DNA of 64,000 bases. Source: Phycisphaeraceae bacterium. GTDB lineage: Bacteria; Planctomycetota; Phycisphaerae; Phycisphaerales; UBA1924. The stretch is taken from assembly GCA_019636495.1 (NCBI GenBank), contig JAHBXL010000003.1, positions 186,001 to 250,000 of the forward strand, in the 5' to 3' direction. Position 1 is the first letter of the stretch. Each line of letters starts with the position of its first letter. The notes under the pieces are model-generated. The model did not search any database. It was given only the letters and a program-made list of their open reading frames with translations, and was not told the DNA's origin. The translations under genes were made by a program, and so were the position numbers. Below, piece after piece: positions 29,521-38,358 of the stretch.

Positions 29521-31323
29521 TTAGAAGTGCACTACTGCTCTCTTCGCCCCCTCCGCCCCCCCGCTCTCCACCATCACCCGCTTCACGTGCCGCTTGCCAT
29601 CGGTCATGGTAATGAGCAGTTCGGCAACCGCCGCGCCCGGCGATCCCGCACCCGCCTCGCGCGTCGTCACTTCCTTCGATGCGATGGCCGCGGCGTTGTC
29701 CTTCAGCCACGCGGCGATCTTCTCGGCCGGTTCCGCCGTCGCCCGCCAGAACTCGACCTGATCAAGCGGCACTTCCAGGAGTCGCTTCTTCACCCATGCT
29801 CGGTCGAGGAACGCCAGCAGGTTGCCCGCCTTCGGGCCCGCGGCCTTGTCGAAAAGCACGCGGTACAACGCCGCGAACGCGAGCCGCTGCTCGATGGGCG
29901 TCAGCCTCGCGGCATCGAACACCAGCGATTGCAGCGCCTCGCCGTTCCACTCCGCACCATCGAGCATCGCCGCGAGCGTGTGCAGGAAGCCGCGCTGAAC
30001 CACCGTGAGTTCCGCCGCGGCGGCGGGGAGCGTCTGCTGCAACTGCATCCGCTCCTCGGGCGTGGCGTAGTGCTCGAGGAAGACCTGCGCGGCACGAATC
30101 CGCCGCGACAGGTGCGCCAGTTCGATCTCGGTGAGCGATGACCCCTTGATCTTCTCAAACTCGCGGACGACATCCAGGTGCGGCATCTGCACCAGCGCAA
30201 GCACCAGCCCGAATTCGCAGTCAAAGAACCCCCCCTCCCCGCCCTCGGGCTTCACCTCGCACAGGTGGTACGTCTTCCTTTCATCATCGGACAACTTGGG
30301 ATCGTTGAAGGTCTTGAAGTGCGCGCGGTCGAGTTCGTTGAAGACCTTGACCAGTTGCTCGTACGTCGGCTCGAAGTTCGCCTGGCGCTTCGGGGGCGTG
30401 CGCAGCATAAGGAAGCGCAGGATCTCCGGCGGCAGGAAGTTCGCCACATCCCGCGCGGCGACACCGACGCCTCGCGATGAACTCATCTTCGCCCCGCCCA
30501 CCAGCACGAACCCGTAGGGAATGTTCAGCGGCGCATCCAGCCCATAGATCGCCTTCAGGCAGTGCGCGGCGACATCGCGAGAGCCGCCCTTGGTGTTGTG
30601 ATCCTCGCCCGCGCCCTCAACCGCAACCGGGAACGTCGCCCATTTCGCGACCCATTCAAGTTTCCACGGCATCTTGCCGCGACCATCAAACGGGGAAACC
30701 TTGCCGCGGTGGCCGCACCCCTGGGCCCACTCGACGAGATTCGGCTTGCACTCGTAGACGACCTCCTTCCCGTCGTACTCGGTCACCTCGGTCGTGCCGA
30801 TGCGCCCGCAGTTCTCGCAGATCGTCTGGAACGGGAACCAGTTGTCGGGGCGGTCGGAGTTGGAGACTTCCTTGTAGATCTTGCGGACGGTCGGCGCAGC
30901 ACGCAGGATCCGGTCAATCGCCTCGTTGAACTTGCCGCTTCGATAGATGTCCCGCATGCGATAGAACTCGCACTTCACGCCCAGGTCGGCGAAGACCGAC
31001 CAGAACTCGGTGATGAAGTGGTCGGCCATGTCCGTCGCGCTCGAGCCCGGCGGCGGTGGGGCGTTGCACAGCGGCTTGCCCAGGTGCTGACGCCAGATCT
31101 CGCCCTGTCCGAAGGGGATCTCGTCGACCGGGTCGTAGTCATCGCAGCCGAAGCGATAGTGGACATCGACGCCGCGCTGCTTGAGCGTGCGGAACGCGGC
31201 ATCGTGAATCAGTACGCCGCGGAGCGCGCCGACGTGCGCGCGGCCCGAGGGCGTCTTGGAGTCATTGATGATGACGGGCTTGGAGGTGTCCAGGCCCTGC
31301 AGGGCTTCGTCGGTCCAGTGCAT
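29521..31323 (-). CDS. lysS: Class I lysyl-tRNA synthetase
   Basis: 600 aa. Charges tRNA-Lys. The Rossmann fold carries the HIGH-equivalent SGRAHVGALRGVL (about 27-39), a zinc-type CENCGRIGTTEV / CGHRG region, and the KMSKS-equivalent GGAKMSSSRG. The C-terminal alpha-helical anticodon-binding cage follows (RQANFEPTYEQLVKVFNELDRAHF...). This is the archaeal/spirochaete class I enzyme, not the class II LysRS of most bacteria. The start at 31323 gives MHWTDEALQGL; upstream codons are low-complexity Pro/His/Ser. No class II lysS is in the window. Confidence 0.92.
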   Translation of the reverse strand: MHWTDEALQGLDTSKPVIINDSKTPSGRAHVGALRGVLIHDAAFRTLKQRGVDVHYRFGCDDYDPVDEIPFGQGEIWRQHLGKPLCNAPPPPGSSATDMADHFITEFWSVFADLGVKCEFYRMRDIYRSGKFNEAIDRILRAAPTVRKIYKEVSNSDRPDNWFPFQTICENCGRIGTTEVTEYDGKEVVYECKPNLVEWAQGCGHRGKVSPFDGRGKMPWKLEWVAKWATFPVAVEGAGEDHNTKGGSRDVAAHCLKAIYGLDAPLNIPYGFVLVGGAKMSSSRGVGVAARDVANFLPPEILRFLMLRTPPKRQANFEPTYEQLVKVFNELDRAHFKTFNDPKLSDDERKTYHLCEVKPEGGEGGFFDCEFGLVLALVQMPHLDVVREFEKIKGSSLTEIELAHLSRRIRAAQVFLEHYATPEERMQLQQTLPAAAAELTVVQRGFLHTLAAMLDGAEWNGEALQSLVFDAARLTPIEQRLAFAALYRVLFDKAAGPKAGNLLAFLDRAWVKKRLLEVPLDQVEFWRATAEPAEKIAAWLKDNAAAIASKEVTTREAGAGSPGAAVAELLITMTDGKRHVKRVMVESGGAEGAKRAVVHF

Positions 31324-31339
31324 GGGACGAGAGGATAGG

Positions 31340-31382
31340 GGGCGGGGATGTGGGATGTGGGAAGTGGAGTGGGAAGTCGGAA
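31340..31382. repeat. GTGGGA-type low-complexity stretch
   Basis: Imperfect GTGGGA/GTGGGAAGT units between the lysS start and the next gene. Simple-sequence DNA with no coding signal; it may carry no function or tune spacing between divergent promoters. Confidence 0.5.
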
Positions 31383-31458
31383 CTTCAGACGGGACCGGGC
31401 AACGCGCACCCCGCTGGCGAACCAACCACCTGCGTTCCCAGTATCCTCAAGCAGCGCT

Positions 31459-32544
31459 ATGGACGAGATACCTTCCGTCACAATGCCAGTGAGTGCCCGA
31501 CCCACTGCACGGCGTTGGCAGATTGGCTTCGCGTGGATGGTGGTGTTTGTCGCTGCGGGGTCGCTCGCCTTCGGCTGGCTGTGGCCCGACCTCGGCGATG
31601 ATGGCCGTCTCATCGCGCCATTGAACTGGCTGGCGTTCATGCTCCGCACCTTCACGCCGCACGCGGCGATGTTCCTCGCACTTTCCGCGTTGCTCGCATC
31701 GCTGCGCAGATTGTGGTGGCCGGGGGCGGCCATGCTCGCGCTCGCGGCGTGCTGCGCAGCGCCGATCGGGCTGAGTCTCCTGCCGCGGGAGGGGCAGCGT
31801 GTCGCCGATGCCGATGCAATCACCATCATGTCGTGCAACGTGATGTACGGCCGCGCGAACGCCGCGGCGATGCTGGCCGAGATCGATGCCCACGGGCCCG
31901 ATGTGCTGGTGATCCAGGAGTACACCGGCGCGATGCATACGCGCGTGGGTCACGAGTTGAGCGCACGCTTCCCACACAGCGCTGTTGCGCAGCGCGATGA
32001 TGCCTTCGGTATGGCGGTCTACTCGCGCATCGAGTTCAGCCAAGCGCCGGTGCTCTACCCCGCGCTTCGCGGCAGTGTTCCTGGGGGCGCAATCGGGCGC
32101 GACTGGACCTGTGCCGAGCCGCAGATTCGCGTGGTGATCAGGCGCGGCGAGCACGAAATTGTTGTGCAGGGCGTGCACACGCTGCCGCCGATCAGGCCGT
32201 CGTATCTGCGCGAGCAGCGCCGGCTCGTGCGCGGTCTCGCGGCGTGGGCCGAACGCGAGCGACGGCCGGTCATCCTCGCCGGAGATCTGAACCACACATC
32301 TACGGCGCAATCGGCGCGTTGGCTGGCGCGGGCAGGATTGACCGACACACACGCCACGGCGGGCAATGGACGCGGGCTGACGTGGCCCGATGGTGAACTC
32401 GGCGGCCTGTGGCGTGTGCTGGGCTTTCGACTTGATCACATCTTTGCCGGGGCCGGGCTTGCCTGTGAGTGGACCAAGGTCGGCGCGAGCATCGACGGCG
32501 ACCATCGCCCGGTGATCGCCCGCATCGGGACGCGCGGACGATGA
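31459..32544 (+). CDS. Membrane-anchored endonuclease/exonuclease/phosphatase-family protein
   Basis: 361 aa. Three N-terminal hydrophobic segments (about 20-40, 55-80 and 88-108) anchor an EEP domain: ITIMSCNVMYGRANAAAM (Asn), VLVIQEYTG (metal-ligand Glu), the His in VVQGVHTLPP, VILAGDLNHT (Asp/Asn) and the terminal SIDGDHRPVIA (Asp-His). The catalytic set is complete, facing outward if topology is standard. Substrate (phosphodiester lipid, nucleic acid or inositol phosphate) cannot be told. Divergent from lysS; converges on the methyltransferase gene with about 20 bp between. Confidence 0.83.
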   Translation: MDEIPSVTMPVSARPTARRWQIGFAWMVVFVAAGSLAFGWLWPDLGDDGRLIAPLNWLAFMLRTFTPHAAMFLALSALLASLRRLWWPGAAMLALAACCAAPIGLSLLPREGQRVADADAITIMSCNVMYGRANAAAMLAEIDAHGPDVLVIQEYTGAMHTRVGHELSARFPHSAVAQRDDAFGMAVYSRIEFSQAPVLYPALRGSVPGGAIGRDWTCAEPQIRVVIRRGEHEIVVQGVHTLPPIRPSYLREQRRLVRGLAAWAERERRPVILAGDLNHTSTAQSARWLARAGLTDTHATAGNGRGLTWPDGELGGLWRVLGFRLDHIFAGAGLACEWTKVGASIDGDHRPVIARIGTRGR

Positions 32545-32563
32545 GCGCAATGTGCGCTCACGC

Positions 32564-33457
32564 CTACGGCTGCATCTCCATGTCGTCGTTGCCCTCGCCG
32601 CCGCGGCCCGAGTTTCTGCCGCGCGGGCCGCGATTGTCCGGCTCGTCCGCCGGCAGGCGCGTGGCGAAGACCAGGTCGGGCGTCGAACTGGCCGGTCCAT
32701 CGGCCCGAACACCGACTCCATCGAGGCCCGGCAGGGCTCGCAGTGCGCCCGCCGCGGCGTCGCCCGTACCTGTGGAGCAGGCGACAAGCAGCCATCCGCC
32801 GGGCGCGATGACCCGCCATACTTCGGACAATGCCCCCGCATCATCTCCCGGCAGCGATCTGAGCACCGCTGCGCCCTCGAACGCGCCATCGGTCTCGCCG
32901 CGCAGGCCCTCCATCCCCGCGTGCTCGAAGGCCACGTTGTGCCGCGGATACCGCTTCGCGGCGAACATCACGCTCTGCTCATCGGGTTCGAGCGCGACGA
33001 CCGCGCCCGACCTGCCGACGGCCGCGCCGAGCCACGCCGCGGCGGAGCCGGTGCCCGCGTTCACGAGCAGCAGTCGGGAGCCGGGCCGGATGATCTCCAG
33101 GAGCGGCGCGAGCAGCCCCTGACCCGCGTCATAGCCCAGCGGGGCCATGACATCGTCGTACACGCGCTGGGCCGAGGCTCGGATGATCTGCTTGCTGCCA
33201 TCGGGAAACGTAACGCGGTACTCCTTCCACCCGCGACCTTTCTTCGACAGCGCGCGCTGCAGCGATTCGGCGGACAACTCCTTGTAGTACACGCCGTGCA
33301 CCTTCACGCCGCGACGAAGGCCGATGGCCGAACGAGCCCGCCCCAGCCACCGCCGGAGGTGCCGTGCCGAGCGCTGCGCGGCCTCGCGCAGCGTGCCCGG
33401 ACGGGCCGGCACGCCGTCGCCGATCCGGGATACGGCTTCTTCACCCGGCGCGCTCAT
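32564..33457 (-). CDS. SAM-dependent methyltransferase, class I-like
   Basis: 297 aa. A Rossmann methyltransferase core begins after residue 100: SRLLLVNAGTGSAAAWLG is motif I-like, VALEPDEQSVMFA is the acidic loop, and VWRVIAPGGWLLVAC is motif IV/V-like. The N-terminal 100 residues contain an unusual basic segment (GLRRGVKVHGVYYKELSAESL...). The C-terminus is a Gly/Asn/Asp-rich tail. The start overlaps the upstream MBL gene's stop (ATGA), so they are coupled. Substrate unknown. Confidence 0.7.
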   Translation of the reverse strand: MSAPGEEAVSRIGDGVPARPGTLREAAQRSARHLRRWLGRARSAIGLRRGVKVHGVYYKELSAESLQRALSKKGRGWKEYRVTFPDGSKQIIRASAQRVYDDVMAPLGYDAGQGLLAPLLEIIRPGSRLLLVNAGTGSAAAWLGAAVGRSGAVVALEPDEQSVMFAAKRYPRHNVAFEHAGMEGLRGETDGAFEGAAVLRSLPGDDAGALSEVWRVIAPGGWLLVACSTGTGDAAAGALRALPGLDGVGVRADGPASSTPDLVFATRLPADEPDNRGPRGRNSGRGGEGNDDMEMQP

Positions 33458-34404
33458 GCCGCTGTGACCCCGTCAAACAGGCCGCGCGACCCGATGCATA
33501 CCGTCGGATGCAGCCGCGCTTTCTCCGACGATGATGCGCCGATGCGGAGCCACGGCGTCGGCGTGTGCTGGCTCGTCACCACCACGCCGCAGGGACCGGC
33601 GTCGTGCGCACGCTGCGCCGCCTCCGGCGTGTTGCACTGGCGCGAGAGGTGCAGAAGCACGGCGCGCGTCCGCGGCGAAATCTCACGCACCGCCGCGGCA
33701 GACTCGTCGTTGCTCAGGTGCCCCGCCCCGCCCATGATTCTGTGCTTGAGTACCTCCGGCCGGTCGCTGGCCAGTTGCATCGCGCGGCAGTAGTTCGACT
33801 CGATCGCCATCGTGTCCACGCCGCGGAAGTGCTCCAGCAGCGCGTCGGTCACGCGGCCCAGGTCGGTCGCGAAGCCCAGCGTCGCCGCGCCGTCGGACCC
33901 GTGATGCTCGATCCTGTACGCCACGCTGCCCAGCGCATCGTGAGCCGTCAGCACCGGCCAGACCGTGGCCCCGCCCAGATCGTGCTGGATCTCGAACACG
34001 CCGCCGCCCGATGGCCCGCACGCAAACGGCACGACCAAGTGCGCCGGCACTCCCGCCCGCGCCGCCGCGGACGCGTGCCGCTCGTGCACGCGCACCCTCA
34101 CGTGCCGAGGGATCATCGCCTCGCCGCGCGCCTCTCCGCGCCGCGCCGGTCTGCCCCACGATTCGTAGTAGTGATCGGCATCGAAGTGCGTGACCAGCAC
34201 ATCGTCCACGTCGTGCAGACCAAGGCCGCACTCGGCCAGCAGTCGCACCGTCCGCCGCGGCGAGAGACCGAGGTCCACCAGGCACACGCGTCGAACCCCG
34301 CCCCGGCGGAACAGCAGCACCGAGCAGTTCCCAGCCGAGCCGCTCGCGAGAACGCGCAGGTACACACCATCGGCTTTGGGGGCTGCATCCTCCGTGAGCG
34401 GCAT
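33454..34404 (-). CDS. MBL-fold metallo-hydrolase (YycJ/WalJ-like)
   Basis: 316 aa. LRVLASGSAGNCSVLLFRRGG at the start and VDLGLSPRRTVRLL match YycJ/WalJ exonuclease-type proteins; the metal site is THFDADHY, a divergent form of THxHxDH. Later ligands are probably in LTAHDALG, FATDLG and GGAGHLSNDES, the last matching the family's HLSN motif. Related proteins are 5'-3' exonucleases tied to DNA repair in Gram-positives. The ATG at 34404 is the first before homology. Coupled to the methyltransferase downstream. Confidence 0.82.
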   Translation of the reverse strand: MPLTEDAAPKADGVYLRVLASGSAGNCSVLLFRRGGVRRVCLVDLGLSPRRTVRLLAECGLGLHDVDDVLVTHFDADHYYESWGRPARRGEARGEAMIPRHVRVRVHERHASAAARAGVPAHLVVPFACGPSGGGVFEIQHDLGGATVWPVLTAHDALGSVAYRIEHHGSDGAATLGFATDLGRVTDALLEHFRGVDTMAIESNYCRAMQLASDRPEVLKHRIMGGAGHLSNDESAAAVREISPRTRAVLLHLSRQCNTPEAAQRAHDAGPCGVVVTSQHTPTPWLRIGASSSEKARLHPTVCIGSRGLFDGVTAA

Positions 34405-34463
34405 GGGCACAGCATAGCGGCCGCCCCGGGGGCCGGTCGGCCCGGCGGCGGGACGCGGGAATG

Positions 34464-35369
34464 TCACTTCTTCTGATACTCGAACACGCCGCGCCCGCTC
34501 TTCACGCCCAGCCTCCCCGCCGTGACCAGTTGCTTCAGCAGGGGGCACGCGCGGTAGCGGTCGTTGTTCAGCCCATCGGCCAGCACATCCATGATGTGCA
34601 CGCAGGTATCGAGCCCGATGAAGTCCGCGAGGTTCAGCGGCCCCATGGGGAAGTTGCAGCCCAGTTTCATGATGCCGTCGATGTCCTCGGGCTTGGCCAC
34701 GCCCTCCATCCACGCATAAAACGCCTCGTTGATCATCGGCATCAGCACCCGGTTGCTGACAAACCCCGGACGGTCGTTGGCCGGCAGCGGCGTCTTGCCC
34801 ATCGCTTCGGCGAGGGCGATGGTGCGCTGCGTGGTTTCGGCGCTCGTCGCCAGGCCGTTGATCACCTCGACCAGTTTCATGATCGGCACGGGGTTGAAGA
34901 AGTGCATCCCGATGATCTGCTCGGGCGCGTGCACGCTCGGCCCTTTGATGTTGTTGCACGCCGCGGCGATCTCGGTGATGGAAATGCTGCTCGTGTTGCT
35001 CGCCAGGATCTGCTTTCCGGGGATCTTCGCGAACATCTCGGCCAGTTGCGTGAACAGCGCGACCTTCACCTTCACATCCTCGACGACCGCCTCGATCACG
35101 ATGTCGCAATCGCCGAACGGCTCAAGTCCGCTGACGTAGCGCAGCCGCTCCCGCGCGGCATCGGCATCGGCCTGTGAGAGTTTCTGCTTTTCCACATCGC
35201 GCGCCAGCCGCTTCTCGTGGTCGGCCTTGCACTTGTCCAGCGACTTGGGGAACGCGTCGTACACCAGCGTCTTGAACCCCGCCACCGCCGACACCTGGGC
35301 GATCCCGCCGCCCATCTGCCCCGCGCCGATCACGCCGACCGTCTTGATCCCGTGCATGGACATCTCCAT
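34464..35369 (-). CDS. 3-hydroxybutyryl-CoA dehydrogenase family protein
   Basis: 301 aa. An NAD-binding Rossmann domain (IKTVGVIGAGQMGGGIAQVSA) is followed by the AVVEDVKVK segment, then SNTSSISITEIAAA and the catalytic His in IIGMHFFNPVPIMKLVE; the C-terminal helical domain has RPGFVSNRVLMPMINEA and GCNFPMGPLNLADFIGLD. Oxidises (S)-3-hydroxyacyl-CoA, usually C4. Three in-frame ATGs (35369, 35363, 35357) lie together; the first has an AAGG-type site about 10 nt upstream. No thiolase or crotonase is adjacent. Confidence 0.9.
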   Translation of the reverse strand: MEMSMHGIKTVGVIGAGQMGGGIAQVSAVAGFKTLVYDAFPKSLDKCKADHEKRLARDVEKQKLSQADADAARERLRYVSGLEPFGDCDIVIEAVVEDVKVKVALFTQLAEMFAKIPGKQILASNTSSISITEIAAACNNIKGPSVHAPEQIIGMHFFNPVPIMKLVEVINGLATSAETTQRTIALAEAMGKTPLPANDRPGFVSNRVLMPMINEAFYAWMEGVAKPEDIDGIMKLGCNFPMGPLNLADFIGLDTCVHIMDVLADGLNNDRYRACPLLKQLVTAGRLGVKSGRGVFEYQKK

Positions 35370-35473
35370 CCGAATATCACCTTCTCCCGCGGCGCTACCG
35401 GTCCGCTCGGGCGTGCTGTAGCATATCGACATCCCTCCCGGGTCTCCCGGCCCGGCTCGTGAAGGAGCGGATC

Positions 35474-35794
35474 ATGCCCGACCGTTTGAGCAAACTCGCC
35501 GCGCTTCTCGAGGCCGACCCCGCCGACCCGTTCGTGCTCTACGGCCTGGCGCAGGAGCACGCCAAACAGGGCACCGACGATGCCCACGCCCGCGCCATCG
35601 AGTTCTACGATCGCTGCATCGCCGCCGACCCTGCCTACCACTACGCCTACTACCACAAGGCCATGTCGCAGATCGCGCTCGACGACAACGCTGCCGCCGC
35701 GACAACACTCCGCGCGGGGCTTGTCGCCGCTCGAGCCTCCGGCGAACAGAAGGCGATGAGCGAGATCTCGTCACTTCTCGACCAGATCACGTGA
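35474..35794 (+). CDS. Small TPR-like protein
   Basis: 106 aa of helix-turn-helix repeats of TPR type: MPDRLSKLAALLEADPADPFVLYGLAQEHAKQ, ARAIEFYDRCIAADPAYHYAYYHKA and LDDNAAAATTLRAGLVAA. AAGGAG lies 7-12 nt upstream of the ATG at 35474. Probably a protein-binding scaffold. The stop overlaps the recX start (GTGA), so expression is coupled to recX, but a functional tie is not known. Confidence 0.75.
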   Translation: MPDRLSKLAALLEADPADPFVLYGLAQEHAKQGTDDAHARAIEFYDRCIAADPAYHYAYYHKAMSQIALDDNAAAATTLRAGLVAARASGEQKAMSEISSLLDQIT

Positions 35795-36438
35795 GCGACA
35801 TTCCGGTCATCTCCGAACTCCGCCCCGACCCCGCCAAGCCCGGGTGCGTCGTGGCTCGCATCCGAGGCCGCAAGCCCTGGCGGATCGACGCCGAGGCCGC
35901 GGCAGGTCTCGGGCTCGTGGCGGGCCGCGAAGTGTGCGACACGCTGCTGGAGCGGATCGAGCACGCCGCGGCGAACTGCAAGGGGCGGTTGCGGCTCCAA
36001 TCGCGCCTCGCCGTCCGCGCGCTCAGCCGCATCGAGGCCCAGGCGCTGATGCGCCGTGCCGGCGCATCGGGTGACTACGCCCGCACGACTGTCGAGGACT
36101 TCGTGAAACGCGGCTGGATCGACGATGACCAACTCGCACGCTCGGTCGCGCGTGCGGAGGCCGCGCGACCCGTGGGCGCGCAGCGCGTTGTCGCCCGCGT
36201 CGCGCGGCGCGGCGTCGGGTCCGGCCTGGCCCGCGCCGCGGCCGACGAGGCCGTCAAGGCCCGAACCCGCTCGGCGCTGGAACTCGCGATCGCCGCGGCC
36301 CGCGCGCAGATGCGGAAACTCCCGCCGCGATTGGGTGAACAGGCTCGCCAGCGGCGCGTGCTCGGCTTCCTGGCGCGCCAGGGGTTTGATCAGCGCACGG
36401 CGCTGCAGGCCGTCCGCGAAGCCCGCGCGGCGGAATGA
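35791..36438 (+). CDS. recX: Regulatory protein RecX
   Basis: 215 aa. RecX-type three-helix repeats: ALSRIEAQALMRRAG, VEDFVKRGWIDDDQLARSVARAEA, VGAQRVVARVARRGV and RVLGFLARQGFDQRTALQAVREA. The family binds in the RecA filament groove and limits strand exchange. The N-terminal 50 residues (beta-rich, IRGRKPWRIDAEAAA) match the extended form seen in many phyla. The GTG start overlaps the TPR gene's stop. No recA is in the window. Confidence 0.82.
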   Translation: MSDIPVISELRPDPAKPGCVVARIRGRKPWRIDAEAAAGLGLVAGREVCDTLLERIEHAAANCKGRLRLQSRLAVRALSRIEAQALMRRAGASGDYARTTVEDFVKRGWIDDDQLARSVARAEAARPVGAQRVVARVARRGVGSGLARAAADEAVKARTRSALELAIAAARAQMRKLPPRLGEQARQRRVLGFLARQGFDQRTALQAVREARAAE

Positions 36439-36479
36439 TCCTTGCACCCGGCCGGCGCGCCCGTGCGTATCCTCAACCC

Positions 36480-37061
36480 ATGAAGCGACTGTTCATTCCC
36501 GCGGGCGTGCTCCTGCTGTCCGCGGCACCGGGGTGCAACTCGTTCTCGACCAACTCCGATGAGGCCATCGCCCGCGGCTGGGCGCCATCCCGTTTCTTCG
36601 GATCCGTGCCGACGGACCCGGTCCTGCCCATGGATGCCCCCCGCATCGATCCCGGTCCGCGGACCGAAACCGTCTCGCGAGAGCATTGGCCGCTCATCCC
36701 CATCACGACGTGGCCTGTGTATCCCGAGCGGCAGCCGGTTTTCACGCGATCTCCGGCGTTCAACGACTCGAGCCCGCGCGCCGGCGGGAAGTTCCCGACT
36801 TCCGCGAGCGCCATCGACAGCGTGACCACCGAGCAGATGAACGCGCAGGTCTTCGAAGGTCTGGCCGCGCCGTTCTACGCCGTGGCGGACATGGTTCTGT
36901 TCATCCCGCGTGCCATCCGGACGCCGCCCTGGGCGACGGTCGACAACAGCACCACGACGTACGAGCGTACGCCGGGCCCGCGGATCCACGCCGCGGCCCG
37001 GGCCGGCCTGCTCCCGCCGCCTGCGGCACAGCCCCCGCGAAGGTCCGAGAGCGCGCAATGA
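36480..37061 (+). CDS. Putative lipoprotein, unknown function
   Basis: 193 aa. Signal segment MKRLFIPAGVLLLSAAPGC with Cys at about residue 19, a lipobox-like end. The mature part is Pro/Ser-rich and largely unstructured, with one more ordered stretch (QVFEGLAAPFYAVADMVLFIPRAIRTPPW) near the C-terminus. No domain recognised. The stop overlaps the rhodanese start (ATGA). Confidence 0.65.
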   Translation: MKRLFIPAGVLLLSAAPGCNSFSTNSDEAIARGWAPSRFFGSVPTDPVLPMDAPRIDPGPRTETVSREHWPLIPITTWPVYPERQPVFTRSPAFNDSSPRAGGKFPTSASAIDSVTTEQMNAQVFEGLAAPFYAVADMVLFIPRAIRTPPWATVDNSTTTYERTPGPRIHAAARAGLLPPPAAQPPRRSESAQ

Positions 37062-37447
37062 CCGGCCGTTCCAGCGACGCCCGCGGTCTGCCGCCGGGCT
37101 ATCCGTTCCGAGATGGGTGGGAAGTCTCGCCCCTGGCCGCGCGCGACGAACTGGCATCGGCCGCGCCGCCGATTCTGCTCGATGTCCGCCGCGACGACGA
37201 ATGGAACGTTGTGAACCTGCCCGGCGCGGTGCACATCCCGCTGGCGGAACTGGAACGCCGTGCGGACGAACTGGAGGACGAGGAAGGCCGCCGCGACCGA
37301 CCGGTGATCGTCTATTGCCACCACGGATCGCGTTCGTTGCGTGCCGCGGCCGCGCTCCGCGCCATGGGCTTTGCCGATGTGCGTTCGATGGCCGGGGGCA
37401 TCGATCTTTGGGCGGCCACGGCGCAACCGGGGATGCGGCGGTATTGA
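37058..37447 (+). CDS. Rhodanese-like sulfurtransferase domain protein
   Basis: 129 aa single rhodanese domain. PILLDVRRDDEWNVVNLPGAVHIPLAEL is the N-terminal hallmark and VIVYCHHGSRSLRAAAAL carries the active-site Cys in the usual CxxGxRS-type loop. GGIDLWAAT closes the fold. Probably a cytosolic sulfur-transfer or persulfide-binding protein. Coupled to the lipoprotein upstream by 4 bp. Confidence 0.88.
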   Translation: MTGRSSDARGLPPGYPFRDGWEVSPLAARDELASAAPPILLDVRRDDEWNVVNLPGAVHIPLAELERRADELEDEEGRRDRPVIVYCHHGSRSLRAAAALRAMGFADVRSMAGGIDLWAATAQPGMRRY

Positions 37448-37517
37448 GCGTGCCGGGACGCGCGTTGATGGCCGCTCGCCGCGACCTTTTGCCGGGTCGC
37501 GGGTAGCAACCGGACCG

Positions 37518-38294
37518 ATGATCACCCCCATGGCCGAAGTCCAGCCCACGCCCGGTCCCGCCGCCAACCCGCGTTGGGGGAGTCCCATTGCCGAGTTGAT
37601 CGGCGTGACCAAGACGTACTACAAGCCCGATGGGAGCGTGCTGGTCGAGGCGGTGGGTCGCAGCGGGCGCGGGGTCGACCTGACCGTGCCCCGCGGGCAG
37701 TACCTGGCGATCATGGGCGCATCGGGCTCGGGCAAGAGCACGCTGATGAACATGCTCGGCTGCCTCGACCGGCCTACCAGCGGCTCATACCTGCTCGACG
37801 GGCACGATGTCTCGGTGATGGCGGATACGGAGTTGTCCTCGTACCGCGGACGGAAGATTGGTTTCGTGTTCCAGGCGTTCAACCTGATCCCTGAACTGAC
37901 GGTGCTTGAGAATGTCGAAGTGCCGCTGCTGTATCAGGGCATCTCGCGCGGCGAGCGGCGCGCCCGCGCCATGGACAAACTCGAACTTGTCGGCCTTGCC
38001 GACCGCACCGGCCACCGCCCGCGCGAACTCTCGGGCGGGCAGCAGCAGCGGACGGCGATCGCGCGTGCGCTGGTGACCGAGCCGGTCATCCTGATGGCCG
38101 ACGAGCCCACGGGCAACCTCGACTCGGCAACGGGCGAGTCGATTCTCCGCGTGATCGAGCAACTCCACGCGTCGGGCATGACCATCATCATGGTCACGCA
38201 CGATGACCGCATCAGCGAGCGCTGCGAGCGGATCTTCCGTCTCAAGGACGGCCTGGTCGAGTCGGACCGGTTCGTGAAGGTCCGCGGGGCGTGA
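37518..38294 (+). CDS. ABC transporter ATP-binding protein, LolD/MacB type
   Basis: 258 aa. Walker [12 protein letters not shown]-loop in [17 protein letters not shown], signature [15 protein letters not shown], Walker [14 protein letters not shown] and H-loop VTHDDRI. The [14 protein letters not shown] stretch is characteristic of the MacB/LolD (MacB-class) ATPases that partner FtsX-like permeases. No such permease is adjacent: the PP2C gene converges 64 bp downstream. The ATG at 37518 or 37530 could be the start. Likely role: lipoprotein release or envelope export with an unlinked permease. Confidence 0.87.
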   Translation: MITPMAEVQPTPGPAANPRWGSPIAELIGVTKTYYKPDGSVLVEAVGRSGRGVDLTVPRGQYLAIMGASGSGKSTLMNMLGCLDRPTSGSYLLDGHDVSVMADTELSSYRGRKIGFVFQAFNLIPELTVLENVEVPLLYQGISRGERRARAMDKLELVGLADRTGHRPRELSGGQQQRTAIARALVTEPVILMADEPTGNLDSATGESILRVIEQLHASGMTIIMVTHDDRISERCERIFRLKDGLVESDRFVKVRGA

Positions 38295-38358
38295 GGAACT
38301 GTGGACTGGGGATCGGGAAGAGTCGCCGGACGCCTGCCGCCATGCCCAACAACCTCGC

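Noticed and set aside
31340-31382. GTGGGA stretch as a functional regulatory repeat
   Set aside because: Imperfect low-complexity sequence with no palindrome or known binding motif.
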